A stretch of DNA of 64,000 nt from Marivita sp. (GCF_022763305.1 NZ_JALEGT010000062.1:26720-90719); one strand, 5' to 3'; shown: positions 1-10,899, numbered from the stretch's first letter. Numbers and translations are program-made. Notes: a model not told the origin generated them from the letters alone.

Positions 1-45
1 CCCGACCACCGCGCGCAGGTCCTTCAGCAAGGATTCGTCCGTCAT
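1..45 (-). CDS. N-terminus of a probable FAD-linked oxidase (partial)
   Basis: Only the first 15 codons lie in the window; the gene runs off the left edge. The start codon at 45 is preceded on the minus strand by AAGGAG with an 8-nt spacer. The visible peptide (MTDESLLKDLRAVVG) resembles the opening of FAD-binding 2-hydroxyacid/lactate dehydrogenases, where a short helix ending in VVG leads into the FAD domain. It begins 23 bp after the dctQM stop on the same strand, so it is probably the last gene seen of the TRAP operon and may oxidise the imported acid. Fifteen residues cannot prove the family; the identity is an inference. Confidence 0.4.
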   Translation of the reverse strand, partial: MTDESLLKDLRAVVG

Positions 46-68
46 CGGCCTTCTCCTTCTCGCCCCGT

Positions 69-2135
69 TCAGTAAGCCACCGAAGGCAGCCACGTTGCAA
101 GCCATGGCATGAAAAACACCAACGCCAGTCCGGTCAGCTGAAGAAGAACGAAGGGAACAACGCCCTTGTAGATATGCCCAAGATTGATTTCAGGCGGGCA
201 CACCCCCTTGAGGTAGAAGAGCGCAAATCCAACCGGCGGCGTCAGGAACGACGTCTGCAAGGTGACGGCCACAAGGATCACGAACCAGACCAGTGCGGCC
301 TCATCGACAACACCGTAGCCCGGAATATCCAACCCCAGCGCATTGATGATCGGGCGCATCAGCGGCAGCACGATCAGCGTGATCTCGATCCAGTCAAGGA
401 CAAAGCCCAGCAGGAACACAATTCCAAGGATCACGATCACCGTGCCATTTGGCCCGAACCCGGTGCCAAGGATCATGTCCTCGATCAGTTGGTCCCCACC
501 CAGTTCGCGCAGCACGTAGGAAAACACTGTGGCCCCAAGGAAGATCGCAAAGATATAGGCCGTGGTATTGAAGGTGGACTTCAGCACATTCACCAGCTTT
601 TTCAGCGTCAGCTTGCGATACCCCAGCGCAAGCGCCGTCGCTCCAAGGGCCCCGATGCCAGACGCCTCGGTCGGCGTGGTGATGCCGGCGAAGATCGACC
701 CGAGAACCGCAAGGATCAAACCAAGCGTCGGCAGGATAGCCATCAGCACATCCTTCACAGCCGCCCAATCCGGGCGCACGGCGCCTTCAGGGGCCGGAGC
801 GACCGACGGCTTCAGGTAAGAGATGACGAAGATATAGGTCAGGTACAGAACCCCGATCAGAACCCCCGGCAGCATCGCCGCCATGAAGAGATCCCCCACC
901 GACAGCGCCATCTGGTCTGCCATGATCACCAGCATGATCGACGGCGGGATCAGAATGCCCAGCGTGCCCGAAGCCGCCACCACACCAGTGCCCAGCATCG
1001 GCGAATATTTCTGCTCCACCATCGACGGCAGCGCCAGCACGCCCAGCAGAACCACGGACGCGCCGATGATCCCGGTCGAGGCCGCAAGAATGATCCCGAT
1101 CATCGTCACCGTGATTGCCAGCCCGCCGCGCGTCCGTCCGAACAGGCGCTGCATCGAGGACATCAGCTTCTCGGCCACACCGGATTCGTCCAGCATCAAC
1201 CCCATGAAGATGAACATCGGCAAGGCCACCAGAACCGCGTTCGACATGGTCGCATAGACCCGGTTAACGACCGCCCCAAGGCTCAGGTAATCCAGACCGA
1301 TGAGGGTCTCCTCAAGCCCGGTCCAGTTCATCATCCCGTTGTCGAAGAGATACGCGACCCCGCAATAGAGCACGCCTGTCCCAGCCAACACCCAGGCCAC
1401 CGGAAACCCGGTGAACAACAGCGCGATGAAGGTCAGGAACATGGCGATGACCAGCTTTTCCTCGGTCGTGTGCACAAGGAACGTCAGTGACACCGCCAGC
1501 GCGGCAAAGCTCACAAGCGCCCACAGGATCAAACGCAGGTCCCGGCCCTGCCGTTCTTCCTCCCCCGCAACGAACAATGCATGCACATCATGGATCAACC
1601 GCGCCAAAGCCGCGAAGGACAGCAGCACAAACGAGATCGGGATGATCGCCTTGAACGCCCAGCGCGCAGGCAAACCCGTCGGCGAAGACGACCGCTCGTT
1701 CACGCGCCAGCTTTCGTAGAAGTAATCCCACCCCTGATCGACCATCAGATAAAGGAACGGCGCGACAAGCGTCAGGATGCCCAGCACTTCGATGATCCGC
1801 TGCGCCCTGCGGCTCAGTTGCAGGTGCAGAATATCCACCCGCACATGGCTGTCCGTGACCAGCGCATAGGAGATGCCGACCATTGTCACCAACCCGTAGA
1901 AATGCCACTGGATCTCATCAAGCTTGGGGAAGTTCTGGTTCAGCAGGTAGCGGAACAGCACCTGTGCAACGATGACCGCGATCAGCAGGACATTCGCCCA
2001 CATGACCACATGCCCCACGCCCTTGACCATCCTGTCGATCCCGACAGCCACGGTCTGCGCGTCCTTGTCCTCATGTTCGAGGATGTGTTCGTAGGTTTCG
2101 ATCGGGTCTTCCATGGCTTTAAATGTCTCTGACAT
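69..2135 (-). CDS. dctQM: TRAP transporter, fused DctQ-DctM membrane protein
   Basis: Secondary-transporter membrane subunit of 688 residues driving uptake of an organic acid with an ion gradient. Roughly the first 200 residues form the DctQ-type small subunit with four membrane segments. The rest is the DctM-type large subunit, with many hydrophobic helices and the family's FTGFPVAW opening. DctQ-DctM fusions are common in this transporter class. An in-frame ATG lies farther upstream at 2204, but the start at 2135 is chosen because AGGAGG sits 6 nt before it and MSETFKAM follows. The periplasmic partner dctP lies immediately upstream on the same strand. The substrate cannot be read from the sequence. 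Confidence 0.92.
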   Translation of the reverse strand: MSETFKAMEDPIETYEHILEHEDKDAQTVAVGIDRMVKGVGHVVMWANVLLIAVIVAQVLFRYLLNQNFPKLDEIQWHFYGLVTMVGISYALVTDSHVRVDILHLQLSRRAQRIIEVLGILTLVAPFLYLMVDQGWDYFYESWRVNERSSSPTGLPARWAFKAIIPISFVLLSFAALARLIHDVHALFVAGEEERQGRDLRLILWALVSFAALAVSLTFLVHTTEEKLVIAMFLTFIALLFTGFPVAWVLAGTGVLYCGVAYLFDNGMMNWTGLEETLIGLDYLSLGAVVNRVYATMSNAVLVALPMFIFMGLMLDESGVAEKLMSSMQRLFGRTRGGLAITVTMIGIILAASTGIIGASVVLLGVLALPSMVEQKYSPMLGTGVVAASGTLGILIPPSIMLVIMADQMALSVGDLFMAAMLPGVLIGVLYLTYIFVISYLKPSVAPAPEGAVRPDWAAVKDVLMAILPTLGLILAVLGSIFAGITTPTEASGIGALGATALALGYRKLTLKKLVNVLKSTFNTTAYIFAIFLGATVFSYVLRELGGDQLIEDMILGTGFGPNGTVIVILGIVFLLGFVLDWIEITLIVLPLMRPIINALGLDIPGYGVVDEAALVWFVILVAVTLQTSFLTPPVGFALFYLKGVCPPEINLGHIYKGVVPFVLLQLTGLALVFFMPWLATWLPSVAY

Positions 2136-2212
2136 GACGGTGCCTCCTGTCCCTCGCCGGGCAGAAAAGACCCGGCGTCCAATTCCGTAAAAAGCGACAA
2201 ACAAATGAAAAT

Positions 2213-2237
2213 GCGGCGTCCCGATCGGGGACGCCGC
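2213..2237 (-). promoter_or_regulatory. Intercistronic hairpin between dctP and dctQM
   Basis: Perfect 10-bp arms (GCGGCGTCCC at 2213-2222 and its complement at 2228-2237) enclose a short loop. On the transcribed minus strand the stem is followed by ATTTTC, not a long T-run. It lies 13 bp after the dctP stop and about 80 bp before the dctQM start. Such hairpins can act as partial terminators or block 3'-to-5' decay, leaving more binding-protein message than permease message. Confidence 0.6.
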
Positions 2238-2249
2238 GGCTGCTCACTC

Positions 2250-3302
2250 TTACTTGCGCGGCAGGAAGGCATTCTCTTTCCAGAGCGTGTAACCGTCCCG
2301 GAAATCGTTCATGTCCGCCAGAACCTTGGCAAAGAACTCGTTATTTGCAGCTTCTTCTTCAGCAACGGCGTTCCAGGTCTGCTCGAACGTATCCAGCATC
2401 TCCTGCGACCACTGCTTGATCTCGACACCGTTGTTTTCGACGTTGTCGATCAGCACGGCGTGCTGGATCGCTTCACCTTCGGCAAAACTGTCGGCCATCG
2501 ACGCCTTGCACGCGTTTTCAATGATCGCCTTGTGCTGGTCCGAGGCCTCGTTCCAGACGTCCTTGTTGATCATCAACTCGAACACGGTCGCCTGCTGGTG
2601 CCAGCCGGGGAAGTAGTTGTACTTGACCAGCTTGTGGAACCCGAGCCGCGCGTCGATGGCGGGCATAGAGAACTCGGTCGCGTCAATCGCGCCCTTTTCC
2701 AGTGCCGGGAAAATCTCACCACCCGGCAGAAGCGATGTCGCCACACCCAGCTTCTGCATGACCTTACCACCCAGACCGAAGAACCGCATCTTCAGCCCCT
2801 GCAGATCGGCGGGCGTGTTGATCTCCTTGGCGAACCAGCCCGACGTCTCCGGCGCGATGATCGCGCAGGGCAGAACGTGGACGTTATAGCCCGCCTGATC
2901 GTACATTTCCTGATACAGGCTCATGCCGTTGCCGTAATAGAGCCACGCCATGTATTCACCCGCCTCGGGGCCGAAGGGCACGGCCGAGAACAGCGGCGAC
3001 GCGGGAATCTTGCCCGCCCAATACCCGGCGGTGGTGTAGCCCGAATTGATCTTCCCGGTGCTGACGGCGTCCAGAATTTCGAACGGATCGACCAGCTTGC
3101 CCGGCTCGTAGACCTTCATCTTGAGCGTCCCGCCCGACATCAGGTCCAACTGGTCCGCCACACGCGGGATCGGCGTGCCCAGACCCGGCAGCGCGGTCGA
3201 GAACGCGATCGGTGTCTTCAGCACAAGCTTGTCGGCGGCATGTGCAGCCGGGGCTGTCAGAACAGCCGCTGCCACGGCCAGGCTGGTGAGTACGTTTTTC
3301 AT
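2250..3302 (-). CDS. dctP: TRAP transporter substrate-binding protein, DctP family
   Basis: Periplasmic solute receptor of 350 residues. A signal peptide covers about residues 1-22 (charged start, hydrophobic core, cleavage near AHA-AD). The central LLPGGEIFPALEKGAIDA stretch and the following GFHK..KY..FPGWHQ segment match the alpha-keto-acid binding (TakP-like) branch of DctP receptors as I recall it, so a 2-oxo or 2-hydroxy acid is a reasonable guess for the ligand. The start at 3302 has AGGAGG just upstream. It is the first gene of the TRAP operon and diverges from the GntR-family regulator at 3624. Confidence 0.9.
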   Translation of the reverse strand: MKNVLTSLAVAAAVLTAPAAHAADKLVLKTPIAFSTALPGLGTPIPRVADQLDLMSGGTLKMKVYEPGKLVDPFEILDAVSTGKINSGYTTAGYWAGKIPASPLFSAVPFGPEAGEYMAWLYYGNGMSLYQEMYDQAGYNVHVLPCAIIAPETSGWFAKEINTPADLQGLKMRFFGLGGKVMQKLGVATSLLPGGEIFPALEKGAIDATEFSMPAIDARLGFHKLVKYNYFPGWHQQATVFELMINKDVWNEASDQHKAIIENACKASMADSFAEGEAIQHAVLIDNVENNGVEIKQWSQEMLDTFEQTWNAVAEEEAANNEFFAKVLADMNDFRDGYTLWKENAFLPRK

Positions 3303-3623
3303 GTTTCCTCCTCGGGGTCGTCCGGTCTGTGCCGGGAAAAATCACCGGGACATCCACCCGGGATGCAGTGGTTCATATTATTTACCACCCCTTGAAATCA
3401 ACGATCTTGTAACCACTGTCCGCCAATCCCATCCGGAATACCGCGGTATGCCACAGCATCACAAAAAATATTTCGAAGAGTCATATTTCGCCAATTATCT
3501 GTTTTTGCTATCATTTGACTGCAACTCAGACCTGCGCCAAACGCATGGCTGCGACATTTTCGTTGCACACCCAAAAGGATCACTTATTTTACCACTGAAC
3601 GATCCAAGACCCTGGGAAGAGCC
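3303..3623. promoter_or_regulatory. Divergent control region between dctP and the FCD regulator
   Basis: A 321-bp gap, clearly more AT-rich than its surroundings in 3360-3560, holding the promoters of both the TRAP operon and the regulator. GTGGT at 3368-3372 and ACCAC at 3384-3388 form a 5-bp inverted repeat of the kind FCD-type GntR proteins bind, with another GTAACCAC downstream. The arms are too short to assign an operator with confidence. No open reading frame in it looks real. Confidence 0.5.
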
Positions 3624-4412
3624 ATGCCAAACTCCGTCGCAAACCTCTTCGGACCGGTCGGTCACGAATCGGTCGCGGACACCATCGTCCACCACATCGA
3701 AGAGCTGATCGTCTCCGGTGTGCTCAAGGACGGCACCCGCCTGCCCTCGGAACGCACATTGGCGGACGAGATGAAAGTCTCGCGCCCCAAGGTGCGCGAG
3801 GCGCTCAAACGGCTCGAGGAAAACGGCCTGATCATCGTCCGCCACGGCGAAGGCAATTTCGTTGCCCCGCTCGTGGGGTCAGCCATGTCGCCCGCGCTTG
3901 TCGATCTCTACGCGCGCCATGTCACCGCGTTCGAAGATTATCTCGAATTCCGCCGCGAACAGGAAAGCTTTGCCGCCATGCTCGCCGCCGAACGCGCCAC
4001 CGAGGAAGACCGGGACATGCTGAAAAGCATCATTCGCGAACTCGAAGAGGCCCATGCCCAAGGCAAGTCCGAAGCATCACGCGATGCCGATGTCCGCTTT
4101 CACGCGGCCATCGTCGATGCCAGCCACAACTCGCTCATGGTGCACACCATGTCCGCGATCTATCAGCTCATGGCACGCAACGTGTTCTACAACCGGGATT
4201 TCCTGCGCGCCATCGACGGCACAGGCGAGATGCTGCTGGACCAGCACAAGCGCATCGCGGATGCGATCATCCGCGGCAAGACGGACGAAGCGGCAGATGC
4301 CGCCGCCGATCACATCGACTTCGTTGCGCGCAGTTTCCGCGTCGGACGCGCGCAGGACCGACGCGAAACCGTCTCGCGCCGCCGCAAAGCCCTGCTCAAC
4401 ATGCGCGCCTAA
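3624..4412 (+). CDS. GntR-family regulator with FCD ligand domain
   Basis: Transcription factor of 262 residues. An N-terminal winged helix (about residues 12-80, with LPSERTLADEMKVSRPKVREAL as recognition region) is followed by an all-helical FCD domain with the expected acidic/histidine metal-ligand spacing (DADVRFHAAIVDASHN). Family members usually repress an adjacent catabolic or transport operon and are released by an organic acid. Because it diverges from dctP, the TRAP operon is the likely target. GGGAAGAG precedes the ATG. The C-terminus overlaps the 3' end of the convergent amidotransferase gene by 4 bp. Confidence 0.88.
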   Translation: MPNSVANLFGPVGHESVADTIVHHIEELIVSGVLKDGTRLPSERTLADEMKVSRPKVREALKRLEENGLIIVRHGEGNFVAPLVGSAMSPALVDLYARHVTAFEDYLEFRREQESFAAMLAAERATEEDRDMLKSIIRELEEAHAQGKSEASRDADVRFHAAIVDASHNSLMVHTMSAIYQLMARNVFYNRDFLRAIDGTGEMLLDQHKRIADAIIRGKTDEAADAAADHIDFVARSFRVGRAQDRRETVSRRRKALLNMRA

Positions 4413-5200
4413 GCCGCGCGCGCCAGACGCAGGTCCAGAGGCGTGCGGCTCATCCCCTGATGCGACAGACAGACAAGCCCATCCGGCGCAATCGCCGTCC
4501 AGACCAGCGTTTCGGCATCGAGCGGCTCTGACGCCAGAATCCAGCCACCCTCCCGCGTTTCCGCAGCATAAAGGCTCGGCGCGCGGGCATCGCTGGCATG
4601 ACGGAAGGCATAGATTGCCTCACCATCCGACATGACACAGGTCAGGCGCACGGCCTCTTCGCACCCCTGCCCGTAGCAACTGTGCGCCTGCAACAGTGCC
4701 ACCACAGCCTGCACCGCCTTTGCCGGATCGCGCTCCAGCCCATGCGCCATCAATAGAAGGAAAATAAGTTCGGAATCCGTCGTCCCCCGCCGTGCAAGGT
4801 ACAACTCATCCGGCAACAGCGCCTCCAACGGACGCCGGATGCGGTCGATGTCGGGCACCTGCCCATTATGCATGAACGACCAACGCCGATGTGCAAACGG
4901 ATGACAGTTAAGCCGCGTGGTCTCGCCCGTGGTGGACGCCCGCACATGCGCCAGAAACAGCGGCGACCGGATCATCTTGCACAGGCTCAGCAGGTTGCCG
5001 TCCGACCATGCGGGCAGGACATCGCGATACAACCCCGGCCCTTCGCCCTCGGCGTACCACGCAAAACCGAACCCATCGCCCTGCACCGCCAGCTTCGCCT
5101 CATTGGCGTGCTGGCTCTGCTCCAGCAGCGAATGCGCCGGGTCCACGACAACATGCGCAATCGGAACCGCAGGCCCCAGATAGGCCGCAAGGCGACACAT
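4409..5200 (-). CDS. Class II glutamine amidotransferase (YafJ/EgtC-like)
   Basis: Protein of 263 residues with the N-terminal nucleophile fold. Cys2, exposed after methionine removal, would be the catalytic residue, and GDGFGFAWY, HVRAST, NCHPF and MHNGQ match class II glutaminase active-site and oxyanion motifs. The enzyme would hydrolyse glutamine or a related gamma-glutamyl amide. No fused synthase domain is present, as in YafJ-type proteins whose substrate is unknown. It reads in the same direction as the DUF6356 gene, whose stop codon is 2 bp upstream of this start, so the two are probably cotranscribed. Confidence 0.85.
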   Translation of the reverse strand: MCRLAAYLGPAVPIAHVVVDPAHSLLEQSQHANEAKLAVQGDGFGFAWYAEGEGPGLYRDVLPAWSDGNLLSLCKMIRSPLFLAHVRASTTGETTRLNCHPFAHRRWSFMHNGQVPDIDRIRRPLEALLPDELYLARRGTTDSELIFLLLMAHGLERDPAKAVQAVVALLQAHSCYGQGCEEAVRLTCVMSDGEAIYAFRHASDARAPSLYAAETREGGWILASEPLDAETLVWTAIAPDGLVCLSHQGMSRTPLDLRLARAA

Positions 5201-5202
5201 GC

Positions 5203-5457
5203 TCAGTGTCCGGCGCTGGTATGCCGCGCTTCGATCCGCGCGTGCATCTGGCGGATCATCCGGCTGGCCGTGGTCTCGAACAGCGGCGGGATCACCGCAT
5301 GGATCAGCGCCGCCATCGACGCCAGAAACAACCGCCCGGCAAAACCAAACGCAAACCCCGCATGCTGTAGGTAGGTTTCGTTCACGCTGGCGGGATGGTC
5401 GATGAACCCCCGCAGAAAGCCGGGGCGCGCTGCGGTATCGGTGTCTTGAAGGGCCAT
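5203..5457 (-). CDS. DUF6356 family small membrane protein
   Basis: An 84-residue protein recognised by its FIDHPASVNETYLQHAGFA opening followed by one hydrophobic stretch (FAGRLFLASMAALIHAVIP), a layout typical of DUF6356 proteins in Rhodobacterales. The function is unknown. It lies 2 bp upstream of the class II amidotransferase and probably shares its transcript. An imperfect inverted repeat (TCCCAATTT at 5516-5524, complement at 5543-5551) stands in the leader region. Confidence 0.75.
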   Translation of the reverse strand: MALQDTDTAARPGFLRGFIDHPASVNETYLQHAGFAFGFAGRLFLASMAALIHAVIPPLFETTASRMIRQMHARIEARHTSAGH

Positions 5458-5604
5458 GAGATGCTCCGTGTTTCCTTGCCTGTCACCAGAGTGCCAAACA
5501 ATTACAGAGCGTGCTTCCCAATTTTCACCTGCTGAAAATCCTAAATTGGGAAATCTGCACGAAATACGCGAGGAAGGTGAGAAATCATCACACCTTTGCG
5601 GGTA

Positions 5605-6393
5605 TCACAGATCAAACGTCGCAAACACCGGAGCATGATCGCTGGGCTGGTCCCACCCCCGCGCATCCCGCAGGATCCGGCTGGAATGCGCCGCGTTGGA
5701 AATGTCCGGCGTCGCCCAAACGTGGTCCAACCGCCGTCCCTTGTCAGCCGCATCCCAATCCTTCGCGCGGTAGCTCCACCAGGAATACAGCAATCCTTCC
5801 GGAATATCCTGACGGGTCACATCCACCCAACGCCCCGCATCCTGCGTTTCGCCGAAATGCACAACCTCGATGGGCGTATGGCTCACCACCTTGAGGAGTT
5901 GCTTGTGCGACCAGACATCATCCTCGCGCGGCGCGATGTTGAGATCCCCCACCAGAATGGCCTTCTCCGGCCGTTCCGCATGGAACCAGTCCCGCATCTC
6001 GGTCAGGTAATCCAGCTTCTGCCCAAACTTCTCGTTCACCTCCCGGTCCGGCACATCGCCGCCAGCAGGCACGTAAAAATTGTGGATCGTCACCCCGTTC
6101 TCAAGCCGTCCCGCCACATGCCGCGCATGGCCAAGGCCCGCAAAATCCTTGTCACCCACATCCTCGATCGGAAGCTTCGACAGGATGGCAACGCCATTAT
6201 ACCCCTTCTGCCCCCGCGCGATCATGTGGCCATAGCCCAGTGCCTGGAATTGCTCCATCGGGATCTTCTCGACCGGGCTCTTGCACTCCTGCAGGCACAG
6301 CACATCCGGCGCTTCCTCAGCCATCAGCTTGGCCACCAGCCCTTCGCGCAGACGGACCGAATTGATGTTCCAGGTGGCAAGGGTGAAGGGCAT
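5605..6393 (-). CDS. xth: Exodeoxyribonuclease III
   Basis: AP endonuclease / 3'-5' exonuclease of 262 residues (E. coli ExoIII has 268) acting in base-excision repair. Motifs in order: ATWNINSVR near the start, CLQECK (metal-binding Glu), GYNGVAILSK, VPAGGD, LVGDLNIAP (catalytic Asp/Asn), RLDHVWAT and SDHAPVFATF at the C-terminus. The start at 6393 is preferred over in-frame ATGs upstream because GGAG lies 9 nt before it and the conserved fold begins at once. The next gene upstream on this strand is the LysR regulator, separated by a strong terminator. Confidence 0.92.
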   Translation of the reverse strand: MPFTLATWNINSVRLREGLVAKLMAEEAPDVLCLQECKSPVEKIPMEQFQALGYGHMIARGQKGYNGVAILSKLPIEDVGDKDFAGLGHARHVAGRLENGVTIHNFYVPAGGDVPDREVNEKFGQKLDYLTEMRDWFHAERPEKAILVGDLNIAPREDDVWSHKQLLKVVSHTPIEVVHFGETQDAGRWVDVTRQDIPEGLLYSWWSYRAKDWDAADKGRRLDHVWATPDISNAAHSSRILRDARGWDQPSDHAPVFATFDL

Positions 6394-6474
6394 GAGCGGC
6401 ATCTCCGGCACAGGGGTTGAGGTCGCCAGACACTGCCCCCGCACGGCTCGGGTCGCAACCCGGAAACCACCACG

Positions 6475-6505
6475 AAAAAACGCCCCGGCTATGGCATCCG
6501 GGGCG
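6475..6505 (-). terminator. Rho-independent terminator of the LysR gene
   Basis: Perfect 8-bp arms (CGCCCCGG at 6481-6488, complement at 6498-6505) with a 9-nt loop. On the minus strand they are followed directly by six T residues. It lies 37 bp after the stop of the LysR-family gene and separates it from xth. Confidence 0.85.
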
Positions 6506-6541
6506 TCAAGGTGGTCTGCGAACAGACGAGGGAGGATCGGA

Positions 6542-7447
6542 TTACCAGTCCTTCGGACCTTTGTCGGCAAATTGATGCACAAGGAAATCGATGAAGGCGC
6601 GCACCTTGGGCTGGGTGAACCGGCCCGGCGGATACACCGCGTAGATGCCCTGCGTGTCGATGGGCAGATCCGGGATCGCATCCTCGACCAGCCCCTTGTC
6701 CATCGCATCGGCATAAAGGAACGACGGCAGATAGGCGATGCCCAGACCCGCCACGCAGGCATTGAGCAGGGATTGCCCGTCATTCACCGAAAGCCAGCCC
6801 GCCGTGCGGATCTGGCGCTTCTCGCCAGAGGGCGCCGTCACCTTCCATACATTACCGCTCGACTGGTTCGAGTAGTGCAAAAGCTTGTGTTCGTTCAGAT
6901 CGTCGATCCGGCGCGGGCGGCCGTATTTCTCGAAATAGGACGGTGCCGCGATCATCCGTTTCGTGGTCTCGGTCAGCTTCCGCGCGCGCAGCGTGCTATC
7001 TTCCAGCTCGCCGATCCGCACCGCCATGTCGAAGCCCTCGGAAATCAGCTCAACATACCGGTTGTTCAGAACCATGTTCACGGTGATGTCCGGGAAATCC
7101 GACAGGAATTCACCCAGCACAGGCGACAGATGGTTCACACCGAAATCGGTCGCCACACTGATCCGCAGCAGCCCGGACGGTGCCGATTGCATCGACGTCA
7201 CCAGCGCGTCAGCCTCGCCTGCATCGTTCAGCACCCGTCGCGCCCGGTCGTAATATGCCAGACCGATCTCGGTCGGGCTGACACGGCGTGTCGTCCGGTT
7301 CAGCAGACGTGCCCCAAGACGGGCCTCGAGCGCGGAGACATGCTTCGAGACAGCGGACTTGGAAATCCCCATCTTCTTGGCCGCGTCGGTAAAGCCGCCT
7401 TGATCCACAACCGTGGCAAAGGCCTCCATTTCGGTAAGACGGTCCAT
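6542..7447 (-). CDS. LysR-family transcriptional regulator
   Basis: Regulator of 301 residues with the standard N-terminal LysR helix-turn-helix (MEAFATVVDQGGFTDAAKK, then KSAVSKHVSALEARLGARLL) and a C-terminal effector domain opening SGLLRISVATDFGVNHL. The subgroup resembles regulators of quinone/redox genes, but the ligand is not readable. It diverges from the DUF4399 gene across 214 bp, making that gene and its own promoter the obvious candidate targets. A clear terminator follows. Confidence 0.9.
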   Translation of the reverse strand: MDRLTEMEAFATVVDQGGFTDAAKKMGISKSAVSKHVSALEARLGARLLNRTTRRVSPTEIGLAYYDRARRVLNDAGEADALVTSMQSAPSGLLRISVATDFGVNHLSPVLGEFLSDFPDITVNMVLNNRYVELISEGFDMAVRIGELEDSTLRARKLTETTKRMIAAPSYFEKYGRPRRIDDLNEHKLLHYSNQSSGNVWKVTAPSGEKRQIRTAGWLSVNDGQSLLNACVAGLGIAYLPSFLYADAMDKGLVEDAIPDLPIDTQGIYAVYPPGRFTQPKVRAFIDFLVHQFADKGPKDW

Positions 7448-7626
7448 ACGTGTTCCTCGTGTTTCGTCAAACCGGGTATGGCGGTCAAATCAGGCGCGAC
7501 TTGGGCACTCTGCAGACAATATCTGGGTTTTGTTGGGCAATGTCGTGCAGACGGAAACGGCTTTTGCCACGCCCTGCGCACAACCGTGATTGTGCAAACC
7601 GACACGCGCGCCCTATCTTTGACGCA

Positions 7627-7645
7627 GGGGAAGGCACCCTTCCCC
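7627..7645 (+). promoter_or_regulatory. 5'-leader hairpin before the DUF4399 gene
   Basis: Perfect 8-bp GC-rich stem (GGGGAAGG and its complement) with a CAC loop, ending 5 bp before the AGGGAGGA ribosome-binding site. It would form in the leader RNA. A plausible promoter lies just upstream (TTGTGC, 18-bp spacer, TATCTT). Role unknown; stabilisation or translational control are possible. Confidence 0.45.
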
Positions 7646-7661
7646 ATCAGGGAGGACATTC

Positions 7662-8105
7662 ATGTATCGCTTTATCTTCGCGGCCGCCTTGGCCATCTCG
7701 ACAGCAAGTTTCGCCCACGCGGGCGACACGCCGTCAAACCCGGAATCGATGGCCTATGTCGTCAATCTGGAAAACGGCACAACCGTTCAGTCGCCCGTCA
7801 CCGTGATCTTCGGGTTGGCCGGCATGGGTGTCGCCCCTGCAGGTGTCGAAAAGGAAGGCACGGGCCATCACCATATTCTGCTCAACCGCGCCGCTTTTGG
7901 TGAAGGGGCCGACGATGCCGAGATGATCGCCAACGGCATCCCCGCAGATGAGAACCACATCCACTTCGGCGGCGGCCAGACTCAGACCACGCTCGACCTG
8001 CCACCCGGAGAGCACACGATCCAGCTGGTGCTGGGCGACCATTTCCATGTCCCGCACACTCCGCCAGTGGTCAGCGAGGTCATCACCTTCACCGTCACCG
8101 AATGA
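7662..8105 (+). CDS. DUF4399 secreted protein
   Basis: A 147-residue protein with a signal peptide (about residues 1-20, cleavage near AHA-GD). The mature domain contains the histidine-rich GHHHILLN and ENHIHFGGGQT segments and the LPPGEHTIQLVLGDHFHVPH motif of DUF4399 proteins. The histidine clusters suggest metal binding in the periplasm, but no activity is established. It is preceded by AGGGAGGA and followed by a bidirectional terminator. It diverges from the LysR regulator, which may control it. Confidence 0.8.
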   Translation: MYRFIFAAALAISTASFAHAGDTPSNPESMAYVVNLENGTTVQSPVTVIFGLAGMGVAPAGVEKEGTGHHHILLNRAAFGEGADDAEMIANGIPADENHIHFGGGQTQTTLDLPPGEHTIQLVLGDHFHVPHTPPVVSEVITFTVTE

Positions 8106-8133
8106 CAAAAAGCCGGGCACATCGCCCGGCTTT
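8106..8133. terminator. Bidirectional terminator
   Basis: GCCGGGC (8112-8118) pairs with GCCCGGC (8124-8130), flanked by a run of A on the left and TTT on the right, so it can end transcription from both sides. It sits between the convergent DUF4399 and PfpI-family genes. Confidence 0.75.
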
Positions 8134-8156
8134 CCATCCGATCTTCCAGACAGGCG

Positions 8157-8717
8157 TCACGCAGCCTTGCGCTGGTGTCGACCTTCTTCGATCTCTTCCA
8201 CGATCTTCGACACGAAGGCCTTGAGATCATCCGGCTGACGGCTGGTGATGATGCCTTGGTCGACCACCACCGCTTCATCCTTCCAATGCGCCCCGGCATT
8301 GATCACATCCGTTTTGATAGAATGGTACGAGGTCGCCTCGCGCCCCTTCAGGATACCGGCCTCGACCAGCACCCACGGCGCATGACAGACAGCGGCAATC
8401 GTCTTGCCCTGATCGTGAAAGGCTTTCACCAGTTCCAGCACGTCTTCGTCGACGCGCAGCAGGTCCGGGTTGATCTGACCGCCGGGAATGACCAGCGCGT
8501 CGTAATCCTCGACCGACACGTCCACGATTCTGGCATCCGCCTCGGCCTCGCGCCCCCAGTCGCTGCCCTCCCAGCCTTTGATCGCGTTACCGTCGGGCGT
8601 GGCGACATGCAGCTTGGCCCCCTTGGCGCGCAGTTGATCGCGTGGGAATTCCAGTTCGGATTGCTCGAACCCATGGGTCGAAATGAGCAGGATTTTTGCG
8701 TCACTGATTGCAGGCAT
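8157..8717 (-). CDS. DJ-1/PfpI-family protein (YhbO/Hsp31-like)
   Basis: A 186-residue protein of the type 1 glutamine-amidotransferase-like fold. FEQSELEFPRDQLRAKG, LVIPGGQINPD and AAVCHAPWVL mark the PfpI branch, with the nucleophile Cys111 followed by His112. Relatives act as protein/nucleotide deglycases, glyoxalases or stress chaperones. The reading RVDEDVLELVKAFHDQGK is the normal PfpI segment before the nucleophile elbow. The start at 8717 has AGGAGG upstream. The exact substrate is unknown. Confidence 0.87.
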   Translation of the reverse strand: MPAISDAKILLISTHGFEQSELEFPRDQLRAKGAKLHVATPDGNAIKGWEGSDWGREAEADARIVDVSVEDYDALVIPGGQINPDLLRVDEDVLELVKAFHDQGKTIAAVCHAPWVLVEAGILKGREATSYHSIKTDVINAGAHWKDEAVVVDQGIITSRQPDDLKAFVSKIVEEIEEGRHQRKAA

Positions 8718-8805
8718 TATGGGCCTCCTGATGTGTTGAATGTCCAAGCGGGGCCGGATGCCCCGCTGTCTGACATCCCAACGCATCGCGCGCCCCAGCC
8801 GTTCC

Positions 8806-10854
<2,049 letters not shown>

Positions 10855-10899
10855 TCACCTGACACGGGGCAAGTTGACGTGTCACGCCCCAACGTCACG

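Noticed and set aside
3367..3388. GTGGT-N11-ACCAC as operator of the FCD regulator
   Set aside because: Five-bp arms are too short to separate from chance and the spacing is not the usual one for this family; kept only as a remark on the control region.
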